Shown here one piece after another: positions 33,301-44,936 of a stretch of DNA of 64,000 bases. The stretch comes from Platanthera guangdongensis (Eukaryota > Streptophyta > Magnoliopsida > Asparagales > Orchidaceae), in assembly GCA_039583875.1 (NCBI GenBank), contig CM077159.1:890812-954811 (forward strand). Reading direction: 5' to 3'. The notes below the pieces were generated by a model. The model saw nothing but the letters and a program-made list of their open reading frames with translations. It did not search any database and had not been told where the DNA came from. The stretch's first letter is position 1, and each line of letters opens with the position of its first letter. The position numbers and the translations under genes were made by a program.

Positions 33301-33708
33301 GTCTACTTGAAGATCAAGCCATTCAAAGGTGTCTCCAGGATTCGACGCTTGAAAAAGTTGAGTCCAAGATATTTGGGTCCGTTTGAAGTGGTTGAGCGAG
33401 TTGGCGAAGCGGCTTATCGGCTAGTTCTGTCGGCGGACTTGGGTGGGTTACATGATGTCTTTCACATCTCGGTGCTTTGGAAGGCCGTGAAAGATCCAGC
33501 TCAAGTGATCGCGGATGATCGTGTGCCGCTGGAGTATGGGCTAACAACGAGAGTTAGACCCATTCAGATCGAAGATCGAGCCAAGAAACAGTTGCGGAAC
33601 AAGATGGTCGGTATGGTAAAAGTCCGGTGGGACAACTGCGGCCGTAAAGAACTGACATGGGAGCGAGAGCAAACCATGCGAGAAGAGTTCCCTGAACTGT
33701 TTTTGTAA
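30345..33708 (+). pseudogene. pol: Pol polyprotein of element B (three lesions)
   Basis: Same domain order as element C: protease (FDTGASHSF), RT ([19 protein letters not shown]), RNase H ([25 protein letters not shown]), integrase zinc domain, core ([18 protein letters not shown]) and the VKVRWDNCG tail. Lesions: TAA at 30581-30583, a one-base deletion near 30850, and TGA at 31912-31914 where copy D has CGA. In the [12 protein letters not shown] replaces the [13 protein letters not shown] found in the siblings, a further weakening. The end TAA is at 33706-33708. The enzyme set cannot be made from this copy. Confidence 0.92.
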
Positions 33709-33826
33709 TCTGTAGCAAGAATGTTGTAACATAAAATTTTATAGGTTGTCACATTTTCTTGCTCATTTCTGTTGCCTTTCCTATGTCTGAATTTCGAGGA
33801 CGAAATTTCTGGTAGGAGGGGAGGAT

Positions 33827-36298
33827 TGTAACAGCCCAAATTTCTGAAACAGGAATTTTCGGGTGACACGGCCTGGGACACGGGCGTGTCCCAGGGCATG
33901 TCAGCTGACACGGCCTGCGACACGGGCGTGTCGCAGGGCGTGTCGAGGTTGTGTCGACGATTGGCCTTTGTCTCGACGATTTTTCTCTCGACGATGTGTC
34001 GAGAGGAGGCACACGGCCCAGGACACGGGCGTGTCCAAGGCCGTGTCGTGTGCTCGACGATTGTTACTCGACGATCGTCGAGTGTCGAGAAGTGAGTGTT
34101 GGGTGTTGAACACGGCCTGTGACACGGGCGTGTCACAGGGCGTGTCAAATCAGGTCGACGAACTCAGCCCGCCGAAGGATTTCGACAGGGCGTGTCTTTG
34201 TGCCGTGTCTGGGCACACGGCCTGGGACACGGGCGTGTCACAGGCCGTGTGAAGTCTCGGGATGTTTTGGGATTTTTTCACCCAGGCACACGGCCATAGA
34301 CACGGGCGTGTCTGAATACGTGTTGGTGATACGGCCCATGACACGGGTGTGTCCCATGGGCGTGTCACTGGTTTGGATAAGTCGGTTGACCACCGCTTGA
34401 GGCACACGGCCTGGCACACGGCCGTGTCAGAGGCCGTGTCGGGTCAAAATCAGTGTTTTTGGCAGAATCGTGGCCGTCCATTCTTTCAGCTGGGATCCAA
34501 GGGCTGAAGCTTCTTCCTCTTTTTCTTAAAGGCCGAAAACTGAGAAGTGATTCTCATTTGTTTTGGCCTTGATCTTTCTTCAAGTTAAGAGAGAAAGAGA
34601 GAGAGAAAGGAGGAGGAAGAAGGAAAGGGGGCTGCTGCTGGTGGTGCTGCTGGTTACCGACGAGAAATCCGAAGCCGGCGTTGCGGAGGAAACGCTTTTG
34701 CGAGTCTTGCAAGCTAGATTGGAGGTCATGGCACCGAAGCGATCGTCAAGGGTAACGACTCTTCTTCCTAGTCATATGAAGGCTTCTTTTTGGCATAGAT
34801 TTGTGATTTCCCCCACCAAGAGGTGGCTGATATTGGAAATCTTTGGGTGGATGCTTGAAATCCACTTTTGTTAGCATATAGATACGGAAATGGAGTACGG
34901 AATAGGCATGCTGTGTGAAGCCCATCTGGACAGGTTGGTCTGGATTGGTGATGTTGCATACGAACCAGAGAAGACTCTGTGATAACGTGTAGTGTAAGGA
35001 GTCTACGGGTTATACCTGCGAAAAGGAGTAGCAGGAAGTACTGAAGTGGTAGCCCAGGAAAAATAGCCATGTGATGTTTTGGGTCCAACCTGTGAATAAG
35101 GCACAGGAAGTACTGGTGTGACCAGGAAAGGCCCTTTTGTGATGCTTGATGCGTAGGGTGTCCACCTGTGAAGCGAGTAACAGGAAGTACTGGCATGATA
35201 GCTAGGAAAGACCCCTGACATTTGTGCTTGTGCGGTGTCCACCTGTGGAGAGAGTCACAGGAAGTACTGGTGTGCCCAGGAAAGACCCGCTGTTGCTGTG
35301 AGAAAAATGGGTATAGAGAAATACCAAGGCTTGAATGCCAAGAACAGGATTGGTGAGACCGACCCGCGCCTTTGATATAGCCATGAGTACGCTGTACTCG
35401 GAGAAGGCAAGGCGATTTGAGCAACGGGGGGTGGAGGATCCGACCTGCGCTATGTCCGTCCGACGTGAGACCAAAAAAGTGCGGTCTGTTGGAGCGCATA
35501 GCAAGAGTCTTCGGCCTGCGCGCCATGACATAATGGGGGGCTACGGGCCATCCCAGTGTAGGAAGACTAACTCCGGCTGCACGCCATGGAGTAAATGCTC
35601 AAGAGATTTACCGTTGGGTTGTGACCCTGATACGGTGGTGGGCAAGAGGTTTGCCAGAACACCAAGAATGTGACCTAAGTGCACGGACTGTTGGGCCGGG
35701 TGGCGAACGGTTGTGATGGCTTGTGTGCGTGAAAGCACATTTTCATGATATATTGCCACGATATGATATGCCTACATGGAAGAATACCGCTGCCCCGAGA
35801 GAAGGGGTAGGGTCGTTATAATTTGGTCAGCTGAACGCTGACCGTTGCCTTTGTTTGCCACCGTTGGGTGGATTGTCCTTGTACAGGTGCTGGAGAGCCG
35901 AGTGGGACGCATAGAGGTTGATGTTCCTGTTGGTGTTGCTGCGATTGCTGCTAACCCTCGAAGGCTAAATGTGTTACTTTTGTGTGGTCTCTTTTCTTGT
36001 GGCCGGCCTGCGCGCCCATTTGTTTAGGCCACTGTTTGAAAGCCATGTAAGGCCATAAGGCCAACTCTTTTGACTTGTTGTAAGACATTCCTATAGTTTA
36101 TAAAATGTGGAGTTTTATGTTTGGACATTCATGAGGAGTTCCAGTTGTAGTCTAGGCTTCCGCTAGAATGCTCTGTGTTAGGTGCGATGCGCGACTCTGG
36201 TATCATCCTGTACCTTCACCGATTATTTTGTGATATATCCCGTGGGGCCCCGGCCGGACCTTCTAGAATATATTATATGAACAGATGGGGTTGTTATA
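33827..36298 (+). repeat. Middle LTR of tandem element B/D
   Basis: 2472 bp, shared by both internal domains: it is the 3' LTR for B and the 5' LTR for D. It starts TGTAACAGCCC after GGGAGGAT and ends GTTATA, where the sibling LTRs have GTTACA. A primer site TGGTATCGG follows at 36303. Array at about 33862-34440. Confidence 0.9.
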
Positions 36299-36517
36299 TT
36301 TTTGGTATCGGTCGTCTTGGTCCTTCCCTCTCGACGTCGTGGCCGACTTCTTTTGTGGGGTGGCGAGCACGTGTTTGTGCACACCAAAGTCTACGAATGA
36401 ACTCCTGAATGTCCATGATAGGAATGCATATTTGTGTGTTTGAGGAACCTGTGTGTTCTGATTTTGTGTTGATTGCTTGGGTACGACCGCTAATGTATGT
36501 GTCTTGTCCACCTTTAG

Positions 36518-37639
36518 GTGACACGAAGTGGAGCTGGGCCATCTGAGTCCCATCATTCTGATGAAAGTACGACACCAGCTGTGGTGCCTACACCTCCACC
36601 GTCTGCGGAACATGTGCGTTTCGTTGCGGAGGCTTTATTTACCATGATCCAAGGCCAGTCCCTTAGGCAGGAGCAAGCGGCTGTAAGGCCAGAACAGGTG
36701 GCGGCAAGGCCTGAACCTGTCAGGGATGTGGCTCCTCGAGCAGCTGAGAAGCAACTAATGCGGTTTATGAGTTTCCATCCACCTACGTTCTCGGGAGCGG
36801 GAACCCCGACGCAGGCTGAGGATTGGCTATCACGCGTCAAGCGAGTGATGATGGCGATGGGAACGGCGGAGCATCAGAAAGTGACTTTAGTTACCTTTTT
36901 GCTTGAAGGAGAAGCTCGTTTATGGTGGGATGAGATGGAGTTGCATCACTTGGCGGGTCGTCCGTTAACCCAAGTATCGATGGAAGAATTCTCCCGGCTC
37001 TTCCTAGCAAAGCACCTTCCTGCTGCTCAACGGATAGCCATGGAAAATGAATTCCAACGGTTGACTCAAGGTGATGGCAGCGTTGACGCGTACCTGCATG
37101 AATTTACTCGCTTGGGGCGGTATGCGGGTTCTATATTTGCCGATGAGCAGAGGAAGACTAATCGGTTCTATGAAGGACTGAGGGACGATCTGAGGTTCCT
37201 TGTGTCAAGTTCTGTGAACCAAGGTTTCCAAGCGTTGGTTGACACCGCGACCGCGTTGGAAAAGGATATAAAAAGGGTGCAAGGGAAGAGAGCTTTGGCT
37301 GTGACGCAACCGGAGTGGAAGGTACCACGATCGGGAAAACCATTTTATAAGAAGAGATGGGGTAAGAAGTCCAAGTCTAGTGGACAAGCTCCTTCATCAG
37401 TTGTAACGGGAGCAACATCAGGGGCGACCTCCAAGCCAGACACTCGTATCTGCTTCAATTGTGGCCGGATGGGGCATATTGCGCGACATTGTCGGATGCC
37501 GCCAAAGAGTGAAAAGAAGGCGGGAGCATCTTATGTGGAAAAGGAAAGGCGGTGGTGGATTCCTCTGCCTCGCAGGCGCAACCCCGGGTCTACAATCTTG
37601 GCCTGCAAGAGGCCATCAAGCAGAGTGACGTGGTCACAG
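36518..37639 (+). pseudogene. gag: Gag of element D (one frameshift)
   Basis: It starts at GTG 36518 with TAG directly upstream in frame, as in B and C. The capsid region and zinc knuckle CFNCGRMGHIARHC are intact, with His for Asp before the last Cys. A one-base loss in an A-run near 37543-37546 shifts the frame, so the residues after SYVEKE are out of phase until the intron. Otherwise it is open, unlike copy B, which has a stop in the N-terminal part. Confidence 0.9.
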
Positions 37640-37731
37640 GTATGAGTTTAGTTTTGCATCTGCTATTTGTTTGTATGTTTTGCTTAGTCCTCCTATGTTT
37701 GCAGTTTGTGTGTATGACATGGTTGTCATAG
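37640..37731 (+). other. Candidate gag-protease intron, element D
   Basis: 92 nt, GTATGAG...GTCATAG, same phase and position as in B and C. Confidence 0.72.
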
Positions 37732-40700
37732 GCTTTGTGATGATTCGGGACACGCTGGCGCGAGCACTGTTTGATACAGGTGCATCGCATTCTTTTCTGT
37801 CTAGCGAATTTATTACGCGGCTTGGGATACCCAGTCGTGCAAAGATAGATAGCGTTAGAGTGGTGTTGCCGAATGGCTGTTGGATGCTTGCGGATCAAGC
37901 TTGCGATGTGGCGGTTCAGTTAGGAAGTCGGGATTTTCGTTTAACTGCATTTGTTTTGCCAATATCGGAATTCGATGTGATTTTTGGGATGGATTGGCTT
38001 GCGGAGCAGCATGCTATGATTGATTGCCAGTCCAAAGAAATCACGTTGGGCCAGAATACCGAACAGGAGACCAAGTTCGCGGGTATGCGAGGAGTAGGCG
38101 GGACGTTGATGTCTGCACTCCAGGTAGTCAAAGCTGTTCGGAAGGGTGCGGAGTGTTACTTTGCACTAATTCAGGCTGTTGAGCCTAAGGCCAATGTGTG
38201 CGAGGTTCCGATTGTGGCAGACTTTACAGATGTGTTTCCCGCGGATCTCCCTGGGCTACCACCCCAGCGAGAGATTGACTTCACAATCGAGTTGGTGCCA
38301 GGTGAGAAACCTGTGGCCCGCTCGCCATATCGCGTTGCGCCTAAAGAGATGGCTGAGTTGAAGGTTCAACTACAAGAAATGTTAGAGCAAGGTTATATCC
38401 GCCCAAGTATGTCACCTTGGAGTGCGCCTGTGCTTTTTGTAAAGAAGAAAGATGGTGGATTGCGATTGTGTATCGACTATCGTGAACTGAATAAGCTGAC
38501 CGAGAAGAATAAGTATCCGATACCTCGGATTGATGAGTTATTCGATCAGCTGGTGGGCTCGACCGTCTATTCGAAATTAGACCTGAAGTCTGGTTATTAT
38601 CAGTTAAGAATTCGGGAAGGTGACATTCCCAAAACCGCATTTGGAACGCGTTATGGGCACTATGAGTTCACAGTCATGCCATTTGGACTGTGCAATGCGC
38701 CCTCGGTGTTTATGGATCTGATGCACCATATTTTTCGCGAGTACCTGGATCTGTTTGTGATTGTGTTCATTGATGACATCCTGGTGTACTCGAAGTCCAA
38801 AGCCGAGCATGAAATTCACTTGCGGTTGGTGTTGAACAAGTTGAGGCAAAATCAGCTATATGCCAAGTTCTCGAAATGCGAGTTTTGGCTATCGTCAGTG
38901 GCATTTTTGGGCCATGTGGTGAGTGGAGCGGGCATTGCAGTGGATCCAGCGAAGATAAGAGCCATACAAGAGTGGCCAATGTTGTCTTTCGTGGCCGAGG
39001 TCAGGAGTTTCCTTGGACTTGCGGGCTACTATAGAAGATTTGTGGAGAACTTCCCGCGGATCGCTTTGCCGCTAACCACACTGACGCGAAAAGTTCTGAA
39101 GTTCGTTTGGACGCCAGAGTGCGCACGAGCTTTTGAAGAGCTGAAGGATCGGTTGACCACGGCGCCGGTGTTATCTTCGCCATGTGGAACCGATGGATTT
39201 GTGATTTATAGTGATGCCTCAGGGAGCGGCTTAGACTGCGTTCTTCTGCAGAATGGAAAGGTGATTGCTTATGCCTCACGCCAGCTAAAGGTGCACGAGC
39301 GAAACTATCCCGTCCATGATTTGGAATTAGCGGCGGTGATTTTTGCACTCAAGTTGTGGCGACACTACCTTTATGGAGTGAAGGTGGAGATCTATACCGA
39401 TCATAAGAGCCTAAAGTATATTTTGGAGCAAAAAGACTTGAACATGCGACAACGAAGGTGGTTGGAGTTCCTTGGGGACTACACTTTCGAGATTCACTAT
39501 ACGCCCGGGAAGGGGAATGTTGTCGCGGATGCTTTGAGTCGGCGAGTTCCGGCTATAGCAAATTGGTTACAAAGGCATGATGAGCGTCTTATCCAGGAAC
39601 TGGAGGCATTGGAGATCTATTGTGTTGACAAGAATTCCATTGCCATTGCATGTTTGAACTGGACTGAGGTGTAATATGACCTTGCAGACCGAGTTCGACG
39701 GGCAACGGAGTTGGATGAAGATCTCTTGCGCTATGTGAATGAAGGGCCAGAAGGCAAATTCACCTGGAATGACGGTCTTTTGCGAAAAGAGGGTCGTTTG
39801 TGCGTCCCGAACGTGGGGAAATTGAGGGAAGAACTGCTGTATGAAGCGCATTATACAAAATATTCCAATCACCCCGGGAGCACAAAGATGTTCAATGATA
39901 TGAATAAGCTTTTCTGGTGGTCAGGGCTCAAGAAAGATGTTGCCCTTTATGTCTCTAAATGCCAAACATGTGCGATGGTGAAGGCGGCGTGCCAAAAGCC
40001 GGGCGGTTATTTGAAGTCACTACCGATCCCAGAGTGGAAATTTGATGAGATTTCCATGGATTTTGTGCATGGGTTGCCAAGATCGCAGCGAGGAAATGAT
40101 TCCATTTGGGTGATTGTTGACCGGCTAACGAAAGTGGCACATTTTCTCCCGAACTGGCGGGATGATTCAGTTGAAAGTTTGGCAAAGTTATATGTTGACC
40201 AAATTGTGCGGCTTCACGGTGTTCCTCGGAGCATCGTAAGTGATCGAGATGGGCGATTCACGTCAAATGATTGGAGGCTAGTTCACCGACTGTTGGGCAC
40301 AAAATTGAATTTCAGTACGGCCTTTCATCCCCAAACGGATGGCCAAACTGAACGTACCAACAGAACAATGGAGGACATGCTCCGAATGTGCGCCCTTGAC
40401 TTCGGAAAGAGATGGGAAGACCAGCTTTATATGGTAGAGTTTGCATATAATAACATCTACCAGGCGAGCATTGGGATGGCACCATATGAAGCTCTATATG
40501 GAAGGAAGTGCCGTACTCCCTTGGCTTGGGTAGAAGCGGGTGAAGCCCGGGTTTTTAAACCAAATGAGGTGGAGGAAGCAAACTCAACCATCTGGACTAT
40601 TCGAGAGAGATTGCTTATTGCTCAAGATCGACAAGCGAAGTACTACAACGCCAAGCACCGGAACGTAGAATTTGCGGTTGGCGATTGGGTCTACTTGAAG

Positions 40701-41096
40701 ATCAAGCCATTCAAAGGTGTCTCCAGGATTCGACGCTTGAAAAAGTTGAGTCCAAGATATTTGGGTCCGTTTGAAGTGGTTGAGCGAGTTGGCGAAGCGG
40801 CTTATCGGCTATCTCTGTCGGCGGACTTGGGTGGGTTACATGATGTCTTTCACATCTCGGTGCTTCGGAAGGCCGTGAAAGATCCAGCTCAAGTGATCGC
40901 GGATGATCGTGTGCCGGTGGAGTATGGGCTAACAACGAGAGTTAGACCCATTCAGATCGAAGATCGAGCCGAGAAACAGTTGCGGAACAAGACGGTCGGT
41001 ATGGTAAAAGTCCGGTGGGACAACTGCGGCCGTGAAGAACTGACATGGGAGCGAGAGCAAACCATGCGAGAAGAGTTCCCTGAACTGTTTTTGTAA
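37732..41096 (+). pseudogene. pol: Pol polyprotein of element D (one stop)
   Basis: The frame is open from the intron to TAA at 39672-39674, then open again in the same frame to TAA at 41094-41096. Copy B has CAA at the equivalent of the internal stop. Protease, RT ([19 protein letters not shown]), RNase H ([14 protein letters not shown]), integrase zinc domain, core ([18 protein letters not shown]) and chromodomain-like tail are all present. The stop lies in the linker between RNase H and integrase. Apart from the gag frameshift and this stop, D is the best member of its family here. Confidence 0.93.
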
Positions 41097-41214
41097 TCTG
41101 TAGCAAGAATGTTGTAACATAAAATTTTATAGGTTGTCACATTTTCTTGCTAATTTTTGTTGCCTTTCCTATGTCTGAATTTCGAGGACGAAATTTCTAG
41201 TAGGAGGGGAGGAT

Positions 41215-43685
41215 TGTAACAGCCCAAATTTCTGAAACAGGAATTTTTGGGTGATACGGCCTGGGACACAAGCGTGTCCTAGGGCGTGTCAGCTAACACG
41301 GCCTGCGACACGGGCGTGTCGCAGGGCGTGTCGAGGTTGTGTCGACGATCGGCCTTTGTCTCGACGATTTTTCTCTCGACGATGTGTCGAGAGGAGGCAC
41401 ACGGCCCAGGACACGGGCGTGTCCAAGGCCGTGTCGTGTGCTCGACGATTGTTACTCGACGATCGTCGAGTGTCGAGAAGTGAGTGTTGGGTGTTGAACA
41501 CGGCCTGTGACACGGGCGTGTCACAGGGCGTGTAAAATCAGGTCGACGAACTCAGCCCGCCGAAGGATTTCGACAGGGCGTGTCTTTGTGCCGTGTCTGG
41601 GCACACGTCCTGGGACACGGGCGTGTCACAGGCCGTGTGAAGTCTCGGGATGTTTTGGGATTTTTTCACCCAGGCACGCGGCCACATACACGGGCGTGTC
41701 TGAAGGCGTGTTGGTGACACAGCCCATGACACGGGTGTGTCCCATGGGCGTGTCACTGGTTTGGATAAGTCGGTTGACCACCGCTTAAGGCACACGGCCT
41801 GGCACACGACCGTGTCAGAGGCCGTGTCGGGTCAAAATCAGTGTTTTGGCAGAATCGTGGCCGTTCATTCTTTCAGCTGGGATCCAAGGGCTGAAGCTTC
41901 TTCCTCTTTTTCTTAAAGGCCGAAAACTGAGAAGTGATTCTAATTTGTTTTGGCCTTGATCTTTCTTCAAGTTAAGAGAGAAAGAGAGAGAGAAAGGAGG
42001 AGGAAGAAGGAAAGGGGGCTGCTGCTGGTGGTGCTGCTGGTTACCGACGAGAAATCCGAAGCCGGCGTTGCGGAGGAAACGCTTTTGCGAGTCTTGCAAG
42101 CTAGCTTGGAGGTCATGGCACCGAAGCGATCGTCAAGGGTAACGACTCTTCTTCCTAGCCATATGAAGGCTTCTTTTTGGCATAGCTTTGTGATTTCCCC
42201 CACCAAGAGGTGGCTGATATTGGAACTCTTTGGGTGGATGCTTGAAATCCCCTTTTGTTAGCATATAGATCCGGAAATGGAGTACGGAATAGGCATGCTA
42301 TGTGAAGCCCATCTGGACAGGTTGGTCTGGATTGGTGATGTTGCATACGAATCGGAGAAGACTCCGTGATAACGTGTAGTGTAAGGAGTCTACGGGTTAT
42401 ACCTGCGAAAAGGAGTAGCAGGAAGTACTGGAGTGGTAGGTCAGGAAAAATATCCATGTGATGTTTTGGGTCCAACCTGTGAATAAGGCACAGGAAGTAC
42501 TGGTGTGACCAGGAAAGGCCCTTTTGTGATGCTTGATGTCGTAGGGTGTCCACCTGTGAAGCGAGTAACATGAAGTACTGGCATGATATCTAGGAAAGAC
42601 CCCGGACATTTGTGCTTGTGCGGTGTCCACCTGTGGAGAGAGTCACAGGAAGTACTGGTGTGCCCAGGAAAGACCCGCTGTTGCTATGAGAAAAATGGGT
42701 ATAGAGAAATACCCAGGCTTGAATGCCAAGAACAGGATTGGTGAGACCGACCCGCGCCTTTGATATAGCCATGAGTACGCTGTACTCGGAGAAGGCAAGG
42801 CGATTTGAGCAACGGGGGGTGGAGGATCCGACCTGCGCTATGTCCGTCCGACGTGAGACCAAAAAGTGCGGTCTGTTGGAGCGCATAGCAAGAGTCTTCG
42901 GCCTGCGCGCCATGACACAATGGGGGGCTACGGGCTATCCCGGTGTAGGAAGACTAACTCCGGCTGCACGCCATGGAGTAAATGCTCAAGAGATTTAACG
43001 TTGGGTTGTGACCCTGATATGGTGGTGGGCAAGAGGTTTGCCAGAACACCAAGAATGTGCCTTGAGTGCACGGACCGTTGGGCCGGGTGGCGAACGGTTG
43101 TGATGGCTTGTGTGCGTGAAAGCACATTTTGATGATATATTGCCATGATATGATATGCCTGCAGGGAAGAATACCGCTGCCCCGAGAGATGGGGTAGGGT
43201 CGTTATAATTTGGTCAGCTGAACGCTGACCATTGCCTTTGTTTGCCACCGTTGGGTGGATTGTCCTTGTACAGGTGCTGGAGAGCCGAGTGGGACGCATA
43301 GAGGTTGATGTTCCTGCTGGTGTTGCTGCGATTGCTGCTAACCCTCGAAGGCTAAATGTGTTACTTTTGTGTGGTCTCTTTTCTTATGGCCGGCCTGCGC
43401 GCCCATTTGTTTAGGCCACTGTTTGAAAGCCATGTAAGGCCATAAGGCCAACTCTTTTGACTTGTTGTAAGACATTCCTATAGTTTATAAAATGTGGAGT
43501 TTTATGTTTGGACATTCATGAGGAGTTCCAGTTATAGTCTAGGCTTCCGCTAGAATGCTTTGTGTTAGGTGCGATGCGCGACTCTGGTATCACCCTGTAC
43601 CTTCACCGATTGTTTTGTGATATATCCTGTGGGGCCCCGACCGGACCTTCTAGAATATATCATATGAACAGTTGGGGTTGTTACA
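41215..43685 (+). repeat. Last LTR of tandem element B/D
   Basis: 2471 bp, TGTAACAGCCC to GTTGTTACA. It follows the polypurine tract AGTAGGAGGGGAGGAT. Array at about 41250-41826. Beyond it element E's LTR resumes with GCAG ACTCTGCGG. Confidence 0.9.
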
Positions 43686-44196
43686 GCAGACTCTGCGGTT
43701 AAGCAATAGGCGGTAAATAGCAGGTCGAGGATAGCGACCAGATGGTTTTCTCTTTGGCAACATGTGTTTGTGGCTTAAAAAGTCGCCAGCTTCAAGCAGC
43801 CTGTTCAGTTCGGTATCACAGCTTGTGCGGTCTGGAGGCTAGGCGACCTTGCAGTAAGGCGGCTTGTAGATCGTCTGTAAGAGCTTAGCATTGGAATAAA
43901 GGGCAGTCCGTGCGGCTTGGGTTGCGGTCTGGGGGCCTGGCGGATTGTGCGGACTCCACAACAGTAGACTCGCGGCTTCTTGTTGGAGTCCGCGCGACTT
44001 ATGTTGACTTGTCTTTGTAATTGTCTCTGCTCTCCATGTGGTAGTTTTGGCACATCATGTCTCGCAATGTATGTCTCGCCTTGTAAAGAAATTAGATGTG
44101 AATCAATAAAGACTCTTGTTGTTGCATTTGTTTCTAGTTGTAACTGACTTAGTTGAGATGACCCCTGCTCACTCCAAGGTCCGGGAAAATTCAACA
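43686..44196 (+). repeat. 5' LTR of element E, continuation
   Basis: It matches about 48106-48595 of the 3' LTR and ends AAAATTCAACA. A polyadenylation signal AATAAA is at 44105-44110. Words such as GCGGACTCC recur. Confidence 0.88.
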
Positions 44197-44208
44197 TGGT
44201 ATCAGAGC
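44197..44208 (+). other. Primer-binding site of element E
   Basis: TGGTATCAGAGC, a perfect 12-base match to the initiator-Met tRNA complement, directly after the LTR. Confidence 0.92.
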
Positions 44209-44409
44209 AAGTTTGGAGTGGAAAAGTAGTGATCAACTGAAGTGGTTGTTGCTCTTGTGAAGAGGGAACCAGTGGTAGAACCATGGCAGTGGAAGATGCA
44301 AGTGGTCTTGGAATTGAACTCCTTATAGAGACGAACTTTGAGAGGTAGAGGCCTTATATGGAGAGCTTTCTTCTTGGCGAGGACCTTTGGGAGGTGGTGT
44401 GCGGAGCAG

Positions 44410-44655
44410 TGTTGAGATTATATTATCCAGCAGGACTCCTGTGTGTTGGACCGCGTGTTTGGTTTCCCCATCGCATTCCAAGTCTGGGTGTTGACCCCGG
44501 TGGGCCCCTTTGTGGCGGAATATCCCCGCGGTCCTGTGGTTGGGGTTAATCCCACACCGCCTGCAGAATTCTCCCCTTTGTGTTCATGTACCCCGCCACC
44601 CTTCATCTCAACACCTGGGTTTTGAGATGAAATGTTGGGTTGGCGGGTTCTAACT
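44410..44655 (+). repeat. 5' LTR of the TRIM
   Basis: 246 bp; shares start and end with 44691-44936. Apparent open frames in both copies are a by-product of the duplication. Confidence 0.9.
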
Positions 44656-44690
44656 TGGTATCAGAGCGGGGTTGTCCTACTGCGGGGGTG

Positions 44691-44936
44691 TGTTGAGATT
44701 ATATTATCCAGCAGGACTCGTGTGTGTGGGACCACGTGTTTGGCTTCCCCATCGCATTCCAGGTCTGTGTGTTGACCCCGGTGGGCCCCCTTGTGGCGGA
44801 ATATCCACGCGGTCCTGTGGTTGGGGTTAATCCCACACCGCCTGTAGAATTCTCCCCTTTATGTTCATGTACCCCGCCACCCTTCATCTCAACACCTGGG
44901 TTTTGAGATGAACTGTTGGGTTGGCGGGTTCTAACT
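44691..44936 (+). repeat. 3' LTR of the TRIM
   Basis: 246 bp; abuts the target duplication AGCAG. Confidence 0.9.

Larger units (their letters stand above)
17180..43685 (+). mobile_element. Tandem Tekay-type element B/D: LTR-internal-LTR-internal-LTR
   Basis: Three LTRs of one family (17180-19648, 33827-36298, 41215-43685) alternate with two internal domains that are nearly identical apart from the 9.3-kb element C in the first. The outer tips are TGTAACAA and TTGTTACA. Flanking bases are GTAG on the left and GCAG on the right, a plausible 4-bp target duplication with one change. Across the gap, the 5' LTR of element E continues. Unequal recombination between two neighbouring or sister copies through an LTR explains the shared middle LTR best. 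Confidence 0.9.
44410..44936 (+). mobile_element. TRIM: 527-bp miniature LTR retrotransposon
   Basis: Two 246-bp direct repeats (44410-44655 and 44691-44936), starting TGTTGAGATTATATTATCC and ending GGGTTCTAACT, flank only 35 bp. Those 35 bp hold a primer site TGGTATCAGAGCGG at 44656 and a purine tract TGCGGGGGTG against the second LTR. A target duplication AGCAG is at 44405-44409 and 44937-44941. There is no coding capacity, so movement needs proteins from another element. The two repeats differ at roughly ten positions by eye. Confidence 0.93.

Noticed and set aside
44443..44906. Paired 60-62 codon frames in the TRIM repeats
   Set aside because: Present twice because the LTR is duplicated; the element is far too small to encode proteins and the frames have no coding signature.
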